NCBI GenBank assembly: GCA_013350335.1
Contig: CM023540.1
Coordinates: forward strand, 61,027,195 to 61,091,194
DNA from: Chimonanthus salicifolius
Lineage: Eukaryota; Streptophyta; Magnoliopsida; Laurales; Calycanthaceae
Direction of reading: 5' to 3'
DNA: 64,000 bases
Shown here: piece after piece, positions 1 through 9,567 of the stretch
How the letters are laid out: each line of letters starts with the position of its first letter
Numbering within the stretch: position 1 is the stretch's first letter
Translations under genes and position numbers: made by a program
The notes under the pieces: model-generated
The model's database searches: none
Told to the model about the DNA's origin: nothing
Seen by the model: only the letters and a program-made list of their open reading frames with translations

Positions 1-49
1 TGAGCAAGAACTGATGGAAATTGTCAAGTTTACGGATAACCGCCGAGGT
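1..49 (+). pseudogene. Element C gag fragment, upstream of the A insertion
   Basis: Codons from position 2 give a gag stretch starting EQELMEIVKF, like the part of A's gag just before its zinc knuckle (A has [10 protein letters not shown] there, near 25408). The last five bases, GAGGT (45-49), are repeated at 30653-30657, and the same reading continues there. This is therefore the left half of a gag split by element A. Confidence 0.85.
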
Positions 50-1496
50 TGTAACACCCCAATTTCTCAATAATATGAATATTTATGAAAATGCCACTAG
101 ATTGGTGAATTTAATAAAGGTGATTGTAAATTAGGAAATGGTGAGGCCCATTGTTCAAATTAAGACCCTATGAGCATATTATAAGTGTCAAATTTGATTG
201 AAGAAGTAATGAACATCAAATTGGGTCAATATGGTTAATTGGGTCAAAGGACCCAATTGGACCCAATGGGTCATAATGGACTTATTAGACCATTGGGTGA
301 GCCCAAATTTAATGGGGTTAAGCTGAATTGATTGGAAATTAAGTGGAGCATAAATGGGTAGGCTTGATGCACATGTGAAAGCCAAATGCAAATGGATAAA
401 ACAACCCATAAATGGGCCATGGAGTCAAAACGGGTCAACAAGCTAAATGGGGACCCAATGGGTCCGGTTGACCCTATTGACCATGGCTGACCATGTGGGC
501 CCTCAAATGAGCTCAATGGTGAGTCAGATCAGGTTGAGTTGGATTGGAAAGAGTTGCATTTAAATTAAATGGTTGGGTTGACTCAAGTGTAATAAATGTA
601 TGGTATTTAATGTGGTGAGTTAAGCCATTGAGTTAGTTGAGTCAAAATGGAAATCAAAGGGGCTGTAAAATCAGTGAGTTGAAGGGAATATGACGAGGTG
701 TCTTGGTCTCAAACAAACCAAAACAAGTCCCACATGATGGGGACTTGTAATGGAAGTTTCCATGCTAAGTCTTAAATGGAATTGATTTAAATGAGATAAG
801 ATTACATGGGGTTGCCAAAGGTTGCATTGGCTGGTGCCAAGGGATGTCTTGGTTGTGCCAAGTGACCCTTTGGTTTGATCAAGAATTTATGAGGGAAATT
901 GAGAGGTCATGGTGGCTGATTTAACAAAACGGATGAACACCCCATTTGGCCGATTTTCACACAAAGAAAATCCTAAGAATCCTCATCCCTCTCCCTCTCT
1001 CAAGAACATCTTTTCTTGGACCGAACCAGCTGCTGTGTTTCACCATAGATCAAGCACCATTTCGGCAAGAGAAGGTTGATGACCAGGAGGGGAGCCAAGC
1101 ATAAATGCTTGAGTGCTGGAATGGATTTATAATTGCTGTTATTTGAATACATTATTATGGACATGTAATAATGTAGTTATTTGCTATGGTTTGAGAATGC
1201 CCTGATGAATCTTAATTTGGTTTAAGTAATCTGAAAGGAATGACTTGTGCTTTGCTATCTATTCAGTTTAATTCCGCAGTTAGTTTATTTTATTCCGCTA
1301 ACTTGTTTAGTTCCATGTGTGGATTGTTATCGTGGGTTAGTCCATGCACACATGGGTGGCCAGTTAAGGGTCGGACTTAGGTAGTTCGGACTTAGCTCGC
1401 GTCGTGACGCCGCCCGCTCTCTTCCGGTGTTATTCTATTATTATTTTTTAAAAAAAAATTTAGAGTCTGATTTCTCGGAGAGGGCGGGGCGTTACA
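50..1496 (+). repeat. 5' LTR of element A (short form)
   Basis: Starts TGTAACACCCC and ends GGGGCGTTACA; the primer binding site follows at once. It matches 29206-30652 along its whole length. From about 200 to 960 it aligns with the start of the A' LTR at 57341. Near 1065-1072 it jumps to sequence just before the conserved block at about 60552 of A', skipping about 2.2 kb that holds the GGTTCGGCC palindromes and other hairpins. Its last 400 bp carry the block shared by all families, including GGCCAGTTAAGG and GTCGTGACGCC. Confidence 0.93.
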
Positions 1497-1498
1497 GT

Positions 1499-1510
1499 TG
1501 GTATTATAGT
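1499..1510 (+). other. Primer binding site of A, degenerate
   Basis: TGGTATTATAGT lies two bases after the LTR. Against TGGTATCAGAGC (complement of the initiator Met-tRNA 3' end, intact in B and E) it has three mismatches, in keeping with decay after insertion. Confidence 0.85.
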
Positions 1511-1936
1511 GAAACGGGAAGTTGAATCATCGAAGTAAGATTAAGACGGTTTCATGTCTCACTGATAGATAAGAATCCCAATTGACCGACTCCTCGGAGT
1601 CCGCTCATTGGGGGCCGGATTAATTTACTTCGAGTGACTCAGACTGAATAATCAATCTGAGAATGACAATGAAAGATAGAAAGTAAAGTACAGTCATCAT
1701 AATTGGACATATCAAACATATCAAAGTAAGATGCACTCCCCTGATATCCCCACACTGAGAAACAAACAACAGGAATTTAGAGATTTCCCTAGAAACAAAA
1801 GAAAACAAAGTGTGAAGATTTGGCAATTTTCCCAAACACAATGCATGATATGATATATAAGAAATTTCCCGAAACCAAGATTGGTTTTATTAGAACTTAT
1901 GTTGATTATTTATGAGTTCTATGTGATGATACATAT
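1511..1936 (+). other. Leader of A between primer binding site and ORF0
   Basis: No convincing gene. The same sequence follows the LTR in B (7010-7440) and A' (60997-61426), and reversed in E (19051-19592). It has repeated short blocks such as CCCCTGATATCCCCAC and GAGATTTCCC. In B and A' it ends TGTGGCACAG or TATGGCACAG just before the ORF0 start, which resembles a splice acceptor; in A this end is changed. Confidence 0.6.
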
Positions 1937-2473
1937 ATGTCGAGTAACGTGGAATATACAGAATTGTGGGATAAAGGGACACCTAGCTGTCCAATAGATT
2001 TGGTGTCGGCTTCTAATAACACCAGCATGGAAGTCAACATGGACTTTCAGGAGGGACCACCCGAGGAAATTGAGGAGGATATAGCACCTTTTCCGGAGGA
2101 TCTTATGGAAGACATTCCTTGGATAATGGAACCTCCCGAGGAAGATGAAAAAGATCTAGCACCTCTACCGGAGGATCCCATGGAAGATGTTCCAATAATA
2201 ATGGAATCGGGTGGGGAGATAGATCCTGACTATACATGTGAGTTGTGCAACCAAGACGGGCACAACTGTAGGTATTGTCCTCACCCTCTAGGCATTGTCT
2301 GCCCGGTTTGTGGACTGCATGGGCACGGAGAGGCTAGGACTAATTGTCCTTATATTGGAGGACCAGGGGTAATACCCTGCATGACATGTGGAGTACTGGG
2401 TCATATGTATATGACATGTCCTGATAATCGCTTCAGGTTCGCGGATGATGCAGGATCTTCCACGGAAGATTAG
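1937..2473 (+). CDS. ORF0 of element A: acidic protein with three CCHC zinc knuckles
   Basis: 178 residues, open from ATG to TAG, between the primer binding site and gag. Residues 41-65 and 66-90 are two acidic 25-residue repeats, each starting PPEE and ending P-x-I-M-E. Three knuckles follow: C101-C104-H109-C114, C122-C125-H130-C137 (spacing CX2CX4HX6C) and C148-C151-H156-C161. Such knuckles bind single-stranded nucleic acid in gag nucleocapsids and cellular RNA-binding proteins; that role here is inferred. It is separate from gag, which starts at 2690 and has its own knuckle at 25604-25645. Homologues are in B (7441-8004), A' (61427-61571, truncated) and E (18715-19050, broken). The start is the ATG shared by A, B and A' (MSSN/MSSNEE). 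Extra ORFs ahead of gag are known in Ogre/Tat elements; I do not recognise this one. Confidence 0.8.
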   Translation: MSSNVEYTELWDKGTPSCPIDLVSASNNTSMEVNMDFQEGPPEEIEEDIAPFPEDLMEDIPWIMEPPEEDEKDLAPLPEDPMEDVPIIMESGGEIDPDYTCELCNQDGHNCRYCPHPLGIVCPVCGLHGHGEARTNCPYIGGPGVIPCMTCGVLGHMYMTCPDNRFRFADDAGSSTED

Positions 2474-2689
2474 GTTAAGAGGTAGAAAAGAAAGACAGGG
2501 AAAGGGGAATATTTTGTAAGGGTGCATTTTGTTATTCTAAGGGTTTGTTTTACCCTATCAACCCTTGTACAAAGATGAATTATGAATATATATAAAGTTT
2601 GTCATTTTATGATTCTATGAGGATTGCTAGTATTAAATGTATGTTGCGAAGAAAACTAAACTAATAATGTTTTCATGAATTAGGGAAAA

Positions 2690-3132
2690 ATGGCACCACA
2701 TAAAAAGATCCCAAAGAATCAGAAGGGAAAGGAGAAAGTATTGCAAATTGGATTAGGCAAAGGGGCTTCAAAAAGGAAGACCCGACAAGACGATCAAGGA
2801 AAGGAAAAAGAGATATCCTTCATTCCACATGAAGAGGAGTTATCTCAAATTATAAAGGAGAAAGTTGTACGTGACAAAGATGGGGAAGAACCTCAGCATG
2901 GGTCTGAGAAATCACTCCATGATAAGGAGGAAGAGGGGAACAACAACAGCGGCGTACAAACACCAATACCACATGTGCCGCCCAAACTACAAAGCTTGGT
3001 GCAAGCTGTAGTTACTTCCGTCCTCCAACAACATCTGAATGGAGGTGGAACCACTAGTGAGGCCAGTGACCGGAGCATGGTCAGGGACATCCAACAACAG
3101 CGGCACCTTATTTCAAGGGGAGAGAGGCGCCT
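2690..3132 (+). pseudogene. Gag N-terminal part of element A, cut by B
   Basis: ATG at 2690 in a good plant context (GGAAAAATGGC) opens a lysine-rich stretch (MAPHKKIPKNQKGKEK), then a charged and a Q/H-rich segment. It is real only to 3132; the following in-frame codons belong to the LTR of B. The rest of gag resumes after B at 24945, but in the +1 frame relative to this part, so a base was lost or gained on one side. The usual PPTF...DP segment before the WL motif also seems missing, so a small deletion may lie at the join. Product: capsid precursor. Confidence 0.7.
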
Positions 3133-3142
3133 TGTAACACCC

Positions 3143-3586
3143 CGATTTCTCAATAAGATGAATATTTACGAAAATGCCCCTGGATTGGTGAATTCAATAA
3201 ATATGATTGTAAATAAGGAAATGGTGGGGCCCATTACTCAAATTAAGGTCATATGAGCACATTATAAATGTCAAGTTTGATTGGTTGGGTAATTTCTCAA
3301 TGAAGTAGATAATTACGAAAATGCCCCTGATGTGTTAAATTAATTATTTTGTGATGTTAAATAAGGAAATGGTGGGGCCCATTGCTCAAATTAAGGACAT
3401 ATGAGCACATTATAAATGTCAAGTTTGATTGGTTGGGTAATTTCTCAATGAAGTGGATAATTACGAAAATGCCCCTGATGTGTTAAATTAATTATTTTGT
3501 GATGTTAAGTAAGGAAATAGTGGGGTCCATTGCTCAAATTAAAATAATGTGAGCATATTATGAATGTTAAGCTTGATTGTTGAGTA
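3143..3586 (+). repeat. 148-bp triplication of the LTR start
   Basis: The first about 148 bases of the LTR after the terminal TGTAACACCC are repeated at 3291 and 3439; each unit starts ATTTCTCAAT and ends TTGGTTGGGTA. The same three units occur in the 3' LTR of B (about 9578-10020), so they predate insertion. LTR A and A' have one unit only. Confidence 0.85.
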
Positions 3587-4106
3587 ATTTACACCAATTG
3601 GGTAAAAAATGGCTAAATGGGTCAAAAGGCCCAAATGGGACCCATCGGGTCTTACTGAATTATTTGACCGTGGTGTGAGCTTAAATTGAATGGGGTTAGG
3701 CTAATTTGATTGGAAATCAAGTAGAGAATAAATGGGTAGGCTGGATCCATATGTGAAAACCATTTACAAATGACCAAAATTCCATATTTGGGTCATGGAG
3801 TCAAAAACGGGTCAAGGAGCTAAAAGTGGACCCAACGGGTCGAGTTCACTATTGTTGACCGTGTGGACCCTCAAGTGAGCTAAAACACGAGTTGAATCAG
3901 TTCAGTGGGACTGAGGTGAGTTTGAATTAAATCAAGTTATGAGTCAACTCATGTGCATTAAATGAAATGCATTAAGTATGTGAGTTGGGTGAGTTGAGAT
4001 GGAAATTTAAATGATCTTGAGTTGAGTGAGTCAAAAGGGAAATTGAAGGGGCTGTAAATCAGTGAGTCTAATGGGAATTGGAAGAGGTTGGCTGGTCTCA
4101 AACCAA

Positions 4107-4142
4107 CCAAAACAAGTCCCACACGTTGGGGACTTGTTTTGG
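4107..4142 (+). other. Perfect 14-bp stem-loop in the LTR of B
   Basis: CCAAAACAAGTCCC, an 8-base loop, then GGGACTTGTTTTGG. The same arms occur at the matching place in the 3' LTR (about 10543-10578). In A and A' the outer part of the right arm has decayed to TTGTAATGG. E and C have different hairpins at the comparable place. Confidence 0.75.
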
Positions 4143-4507
4143 TGAGTTCCATGGTGAATATTAAATGTAAATACATGGGTTTGAGGTGAGTTGCTTGGGA
4201 AGCTGTATGGCTGCATGGGTAGCTGCCAAGGGGTGCCTTGGATGGCACCCAATACCCACGGGTTTGTGCAAGGCTTGATGAGGAGTAAATGGTGATGTGG
4301 TGGCTGAAAATACAAAAGCAATAAGCAACCATTTTGGGTGTGTTTTACCATTGTGAAAGCCGTACAATCCCATCTCTCTCCCTCTCTCCAATTGGTGTTC
4401 TTAGCTGGAACAGCAGAGGCTTTTGGTACCAAATATTCAAGCATACAACCAGCAAGGAGTTAAGGAAGCAAGGATTAAAAGTCAAGAGCAAAAGGCAAAG
4501 GAAAGTG

Positions 4508-6554
4508 GCAAGTTTTTCCCATTGATTTATGTTTAATAAAGTGGGTAAAATAAGACATGATTTGGCCATGTGATGGTCAAATCTATCAAAGGGTTAAATT
4601 ATGATTTTTTATGCCCAATTAGATGGAAAACATGGACATAGGGTTCAGCCACTTTGGATGGCCGAACCCCATGAAATATTATGGTTAATCTTGATGGTTT
4701 TGTAAGATTTAAACCATGCAAGTATAGGACTGATTTTGGAGGTTTAAGATACATACTTTGGAAAGATTGAAAGCATGGATTTGAATGTCATAATTTGGCC
4801 ATGCTATGGCCGAATTTGACAAGGGTCTAAACCATGTAAAAGATGGCTTGGTTTTCATGTTTTGAAACATGAAAACCATGGATTTTGTGGACTGTTTTTG
4901 ATAGTTTTTGGAAATTAAAACCCTATGAAAATGGGCTAATTTTTGGATGGTTTCTTTGAAACTTAAAATCTGATTTTAATATACTACTATTACATGATTA
5001 TCTGAGGTTTAAAACAGTAAACATAGCCATTGGGTTCGGCCACCATGGAGGGCCGAACCCCATGCAAAAGAATGTTGGTTTTCATGTAAACCATAGACTT
5101 TTTATGGACTGTTTTGGATGGTTTTTTTGAGAGTTAAAACCTGATATTAATATACTGTTTATACATGATTATCTAAGGTTTAAAAATAGTAAACATAGCC
5201 ATTGGGTTCGGCCACCATGGAGGGCCGAACCCCATGTAAAAGAATGTTGGTTTCATGTTGGAAAAACATGTAAACCATAGACTTTTTATGGACTGCTTTG
5301 GATGGTTTCTTTGAGAGTTAAAACCTAATATTAATATACTGTTTATACATGATTATTGGAGGTTTAAAAACAGTAAGAATGACCATTGGGTTCGGCCACC
5401 ATGGAGGGCCGAACCCCATGTAAAAGAGGGTTGGTTTTCATGTTGGAAAACATGGAAACCATAGACCTTTGTGGACTGTTTTTGGGAGAATTTTATGTGA
5501 TAAGGTTACTGATTTTTGGTTGGCCATGGGATGGATAAACCATGAGTTTAATATGGCTAAGGGGTAGAGCCAATTATTATTTAAACAAAGGACATCATTG
5601 AGCAAAGAACCATAAGGGTTCGGCCATGAGTATGGACGAACCCCATGGACTGTTTTCATGGGTCATTTTATGGATGTATGTGTGATTAAAAATGGAATCA
5701 TGTTTGCTGTTTTGGTCATCCAAAACATGACTGAACCATGTTAAGGTTACGGTTAAGGTTGTAGAATTTAATCAAGGTATTGGTGGCAATGGCAAATCTG
5801 TGAATACAAACCAAATGAAGAGATTGATCAAAAGTACTTATAAGATGTTTTAGGTCTCATATGTGAATGGACATGTAAATAAGATTATGATTTACTTATT
5901 GTTGCATAATAAGGTACCGAAAGTTGAACGACGAACGAGTCGTGACCGGTTAAAGCCTAAGAAAGAACGAACGCTGAAGTGATTCTTCAGTAGGTTTTCT
6001 ACCCACTTGTAACCACGGTTTTTACCCAGTTTTTCTTATGATACTCTTGTTTTTATATATGTGTTTCAAATGATATATTATGCATTAACAAATGGCATAC
6101 AGGCATTGGCATCTCATGCATAGTCATGGGATAATGAATGAAGTTCTACAGTGATGGCTACAAATGTACATGATGGGGGTTGCTCATTGCATGTACATAT
6201 TTTATAGAAGAGATGAAAGTGTGTTGTAATTTACCTTGTCGGTGCAAGGCTTGTCAAGTGATAGCTACAAATGTACATGATGGGGGTTGCTCATTGCATG
6301 TACATAGAAAAGATGAAAGTGTGTTGTAATTTTCCTTGTCAGTGCAAGGCACGTCAAGTGATGGCTATGAAAGTACATAATGGGGGATGCCCATTGCATG
6401 TGCATATTTCATAGCATTGTTTTAACTGTTTTTAATGATCATGTATTATGATATATATGCATGTTTTATATGCTGACGTGTGGTAGCCCTGATTCGGGAA
6501 CCTACTGGGCGCGTTGATCTAACGCCCTAATTCTATCTTCAGAGGAGATTGCAG
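4508..6554 (+). promoter_or_regulatory. Possible LTR intron in B (GC donor, AG acceptor)
   Basis: The stretch runs from GTG|GCAAGT at 4508 to GATTGCAG at 6554. The 3' LTR has GTG|GTAAGT at 10944, so the ancestral donor was GT. Purine-rich sequence lies before the donor. All palindromes of this LTR fall inside the bounds. No transcript evidence is available. Confidence 0.35.
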
Positions 6555-6997
6555 GTACAAGCAAAGGGAAAGGAAAGGTCGTTGACCGGGAGGGGAGCCA
6601 AGCCTAAGCGCTTGAATGATGGATTGGATTACTTTATGTTACTATCATTTGAATACTTTTGTTGGACATGTAATAATTCACTACTTACTATAGTTTGATT
6701 AGGTTGATAACATTTGGATGGTTGATCTATGTTAAATAATGTTTAGGACTGTTACTTGCTATCTGTTCTTTCTATTCCGCAATTAATCTAGGTTATTCCG
6801 CATGTTGATGTTAGTTCCATGTGTGATTCGTAATCATGGTCTGTTCCATGTACACATGGGTGGCCAGTTAAGGTTCAGACTTGGGTAGTCTGAACTTAAC
6901 TCGCGTCGTGACGCCGCCAGCTCTCTTTCGATGTTTTATTATAACTTAAAAAAAAAATTAGACTCTGAAATCCTCGGAGAGGGCGGGGCGTTACAGT

Positions 6998-7009
6998 TGG
7001 TATCAGAGC
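6998..7009 (+). other. Primer binding site of B
   Basis: TGGTATCAGAGC, the standard complement of the plant initiator Met-tRNA 3' end, lies two bases after the LTR. Confidence 0.95.
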
Positions 7010-7440
7010 GAAATGGGAAGTTGAATCATCGAACTAAGATTAAGACTGTTTCATGTCTCACTGACGGATAAGAATCCCAACTGACCGACTTTTCGGAGTC
7101 CGCTGACTGGGGGCCGGATTAATTTATTTCGAGTGACTCAGACTGAACAATCTCTCTGAGAACGACAATGAAAGATAGCAAAGTAAAGTACAGTTATCAT
7201 AACTGGACATATCAAACATAGCAAAGTAGGATGTACTCCCCTGAAATCCCCACACTGAGAAACAAACAATAGGAAATTAGAGATTTCCCCAGAAACAAAA
7301 GAAAACAAAGAATGTTGATTTGGTAATCTTCCCAAACAAAGTACATGATATTATGCATGATCAAATTCCTTGGAAACCAAGAGTGGTTTATTTAGAATTA
7401 TGGTTGAATGTTCTTGTGTTTTAAATGTTGTGGCACAGAT

Positions 7441-8004
7441 ATGTCGAGCAATGAGGAATACACAGAATTATGGGATAAAGGGACACCTAGTTGTCCAGTG
7501 GATTTGGTATCGACTTCCGACAGTGTCAGCATGGAAGTTAATGTGGACCTTCAGGAGGGACCTCCTGAGGAGGATGATATGGAATTAGCACCTATTTCAG
7601 AGGATCTGATGGATGACATTCCTGGGATGGTGGAACCTCCTGAGGAAGAAGAAGATGATCTAGCACATTTACTGGAGGATCCCATTGCTGATGTGCCTAT
7701 TATATTGGAGTCGCTTGGGGAGATAGACCCCTACGAGACATGTGAGTTGTGCAATCAAGATGGGCACAACTGTAGGTACTGTCCTCATCCTCTGGGTGTT
7801 GTCTGCCCGTCCTGTGGACTACATGGACATGGAGAGGCAAGGACTAACTGTCCTTATATCGGAGGACCTAGATTAATACCCTGCACAACATGTGAAGTAT
7901 TGGGGCACACGGCGATGATGTGTCCTGATAACCATTCAAGTTCGCTGATGATGCAGGATTTTCTACGGAAGACTAGGCTAGGAAGTAATATGATGGGGTA
8001 TTAA
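7441..8004 (+). CDS. ORF0 of element B: acidic protein with three CCHC zinc knuckles
   Basis: 187 residues from the ATG shared with A (MSSNEEYTEL). An in-frame upstream ATG at 7408 exists but is not shared, and a GGCACAG acceptor-like site lies between. Two acidic 25-residue repeats are followed by intact knuckles: CELCNQDGHNCRYC, CPSC...H...C (CX2CX4HX6C) and CTTCEVLGHTAMMC. After CPDN a one-base deletion relative to A changes the last residues and shifts the stop, so the tail differs. Over 43 codons spanning the first two knuckles, A and B differ in 13 synonymous and 2 non-synonymous codons, which points to selection on the protein. It is the only substantial ORF left in B. Its function is unknown; nucleic-acid binding is inferred. 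Confidence 0.78.
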   Translation: MSSNEEYTELWDKGTPSCPVDLVSTSDSVSMEVNVDLQEGPPEEDDMELAPISEDLMDDIPGMVEPPEEEEDDLAHLLEDPIADVPIILESLGEIDPYETCELCNQDGHNCRYCPHPLGVVCPSCGLHGHGEARTNCPYIGGPRLIPCTTCEVLGHTAMMCPDNHSSSLMMQDFLRKTRLGSNMMGY

Positions 8005-9384
8005 AAAGAGGATTTTTGGCACTGAGATGTAGGTGACAAGGTCACTTGATTATACTACGACGTGGTATGGGTGCGTCCCTCACGTGATGTTGATGAATGA
8101 GATGTGGTATGTGTGCGTCCCTCACATGGTAATGATGAGATAAGAATATAGACTTCATGAGTATGGCCTAGAGTAGCTGTGAGACTGTGGGAACCTTGAT
8201 AAGAAATACGGAGACTTGGTCCCATAGGACTACCGTTGAGGAGTGGGTCCCTCGCATGCTACGCGCTGGAGGGCGCTCTCATGGCTGTTTGGCACACTAG
8301 ATGTGCTGAAATGCGCAGAGCTAGGTACTATTTTACCCGTTGGGGGTGGTACTAGCTTCGTCAGACGCGGAGCGACCGCCTTAGAGCTTGACTGAATCAC
8401 CAATGAGGTGAAGGGATGCAGGGCGAGGTAGACCGGATCGCGTTGAACGTGGGTCTTCTGCTTGGTAAGTCATGAGCCCTAAGTCTTGCAAGGGGTCGGG
8501 ATATATTTGTGATTTGATATGGTTACCACAGTCTTATGGTGATTCATTTGAATGTTGTTCTTACGGATATTAATCATGGATATATGATACTCATGGACAG
8601 AGGGATACCAAGGATGGATGGTTTCCATGAATGGATTATACCCATAGGTGGGTTATTTCATGGATAGTTATTAATCATACATAAATGATACTCATGGACA
8701 GAGTGATACCAAGGATGGATGGTTTCCATGAATGGATTATACCCATAGGTGGGTTATTTCATGGATAGTTATTAATCATACATAAATGATACTCATGGAC
8801 AGAGTGATACCAAGGATGGATGGTTTCCATGAATGGATTATACCCATAAGTGGGTTATATTCATGGATAATTATAAAACAAAGATAGATGATATTTACTG
8901 AAAGCGAAACACCAGGGATGGATGTATTTAACCATGGGTGATTATTCCCATGGTGGTTTGGATTGATGCTGGGAATTGGTATCGTGGAAGTTGGAACAAA
9001 AGCTGTTAGTCACATAGAGACTTATGTGCAAAGAAAGATGTGTTTAAATTTGGAGATATACTCAACGGAAAAGATAAGTGTCTAGTGAAACTTGAATGAG
9101 AAGCTATGGGTGACTGCCGAGTTAGTCTAGCTAGCTGACTCTATAGTTAATCGATGGAGTTCCAAGAGAGTGCAACTAGAAACCTAGTTGAAATGGAATC
9201 AGAAAAAGCTCTGAGCATAGGCTTACATTGGCAGGCTACCTCACACAGAGAGTAGATAAAAGAACATATTGAGCCGGTACGTATCGAAAATACTATGAGA
9301 GCAGGTAAAGTGAAACAGAGTAGATTGATCTATGTGAGATCACAAATGGCTCACGAGAAAAAGATATAACATGAGACAAAACAA
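8005..9384 (+). other. Non-coding interior of B, shared with E and an inverted copy
   Basis: No ORF of note. The first 560 bases have short GTGCGTCCCTCACRTG blocks and a GC-richer stretch; then comes a 101-bp tandem array (8562-8877). From about 8970 to 9360 the sequence aligns with the reverse complement of 17200-17640 in E (shared blocks GGTATCGTGGAAGTT-like, AAGCTATGGGYGACTGCCGAGT, GCATAGGCTT). Reversed relatives of the 8040-8900 part lie at 43.4-45.1 kb. Repeated reuse in elements lacking pol suggests a cis-acting or simply inherited role; I cannot name it. Confidence 0.6.
8562..8877 (+). repeat. 101-bp tandem repeat, about three copies
   Basis: TCATGGACAGAG begins at 8591, 8692 and 8793. 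Each unit contains CCAAGGATGGATGG, CCCATARGTGGG and TTCATGGATA. A fourth, diverged unit follows to about 8950. The units are rich in CCAT/ATGG and can fold back on themselves. Confidence 0.85.
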
Positions 9385-9555
9385 AAGGTGCTACGGAACC
9401 AAGCGATTCAATTTGTCAAAGTGGTGTGGACCGACATGGTAATGAAGATGTCACTTGGGAACTTGAAATCGGAAATAAGAATAGCACACTCTGAGATATT
9501 TATGGAATCTTTTAGAACCCTACTTCACTCGATTTTCGGGACGAAAATTTTAAAA
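9385..9555 (+). pseudogene. Chromodomain remnant at the end of B
   Basis: The reading starts VLRNQAIQFVKVVW, matching the second half of A's chromodomain (VLRNRAIQFVKVVW near 29027). A frame change then turns the RHG-EE-TWELE segment into unrelated residues. It is followed by the CTCGATTTTCGGGACG block that precedes every polypurine tract here. All of pol upstream of this point is gone. It shows that B derives from a chromovirus of this group. Confidence 0.8.
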
Positions 9556-9561
9556 AGAGGG
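9552..9561 (+). other. Polypurine tract of B
   Basis: AAAAAGAGGG lies six bases before the 3' LTR, the usual start for plus-strand DNA synthesis; the same tract is at 29190-29199 in A. Confidence 0.8.
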
Positions 9562-9567
9562 TTATAT

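Larger units (their letters stand above)
3133..6995 (+). repeat. 5' LTR of element B
   Basis: TGTAACACCCCG to GGGGCGTTACA, followed by an intact primer binding site. In order it holds: a triplicated 148-bp start; GACCC/GGGTC-rich sequence; a 14-bp stem-loop at 4107-4142; a purine-rich stretch ending in a donor-like GGCAAGT (4508; GGTAAGT in the other LTR); five GGTTCGGCC palindromes (for example near 4640, 5034, 5203, 5388 and 5626); a GTAGG...CCTAC hairpin near 5990; three imperfect copies of a spaced repeat at 6146-6420; an acceptor-like TTGCAG ending at 6554; and the shared end block from about 6820. Confidence 0.93.

Noticed and set aside
3958..4444. Minus-strand ORFs of 124 and 137 codons, repeated at 10394-10880
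   Set aside because: Both copies are the antisense of the LTR of B; conservation is explained by LTR identity, and no domain is recognised.
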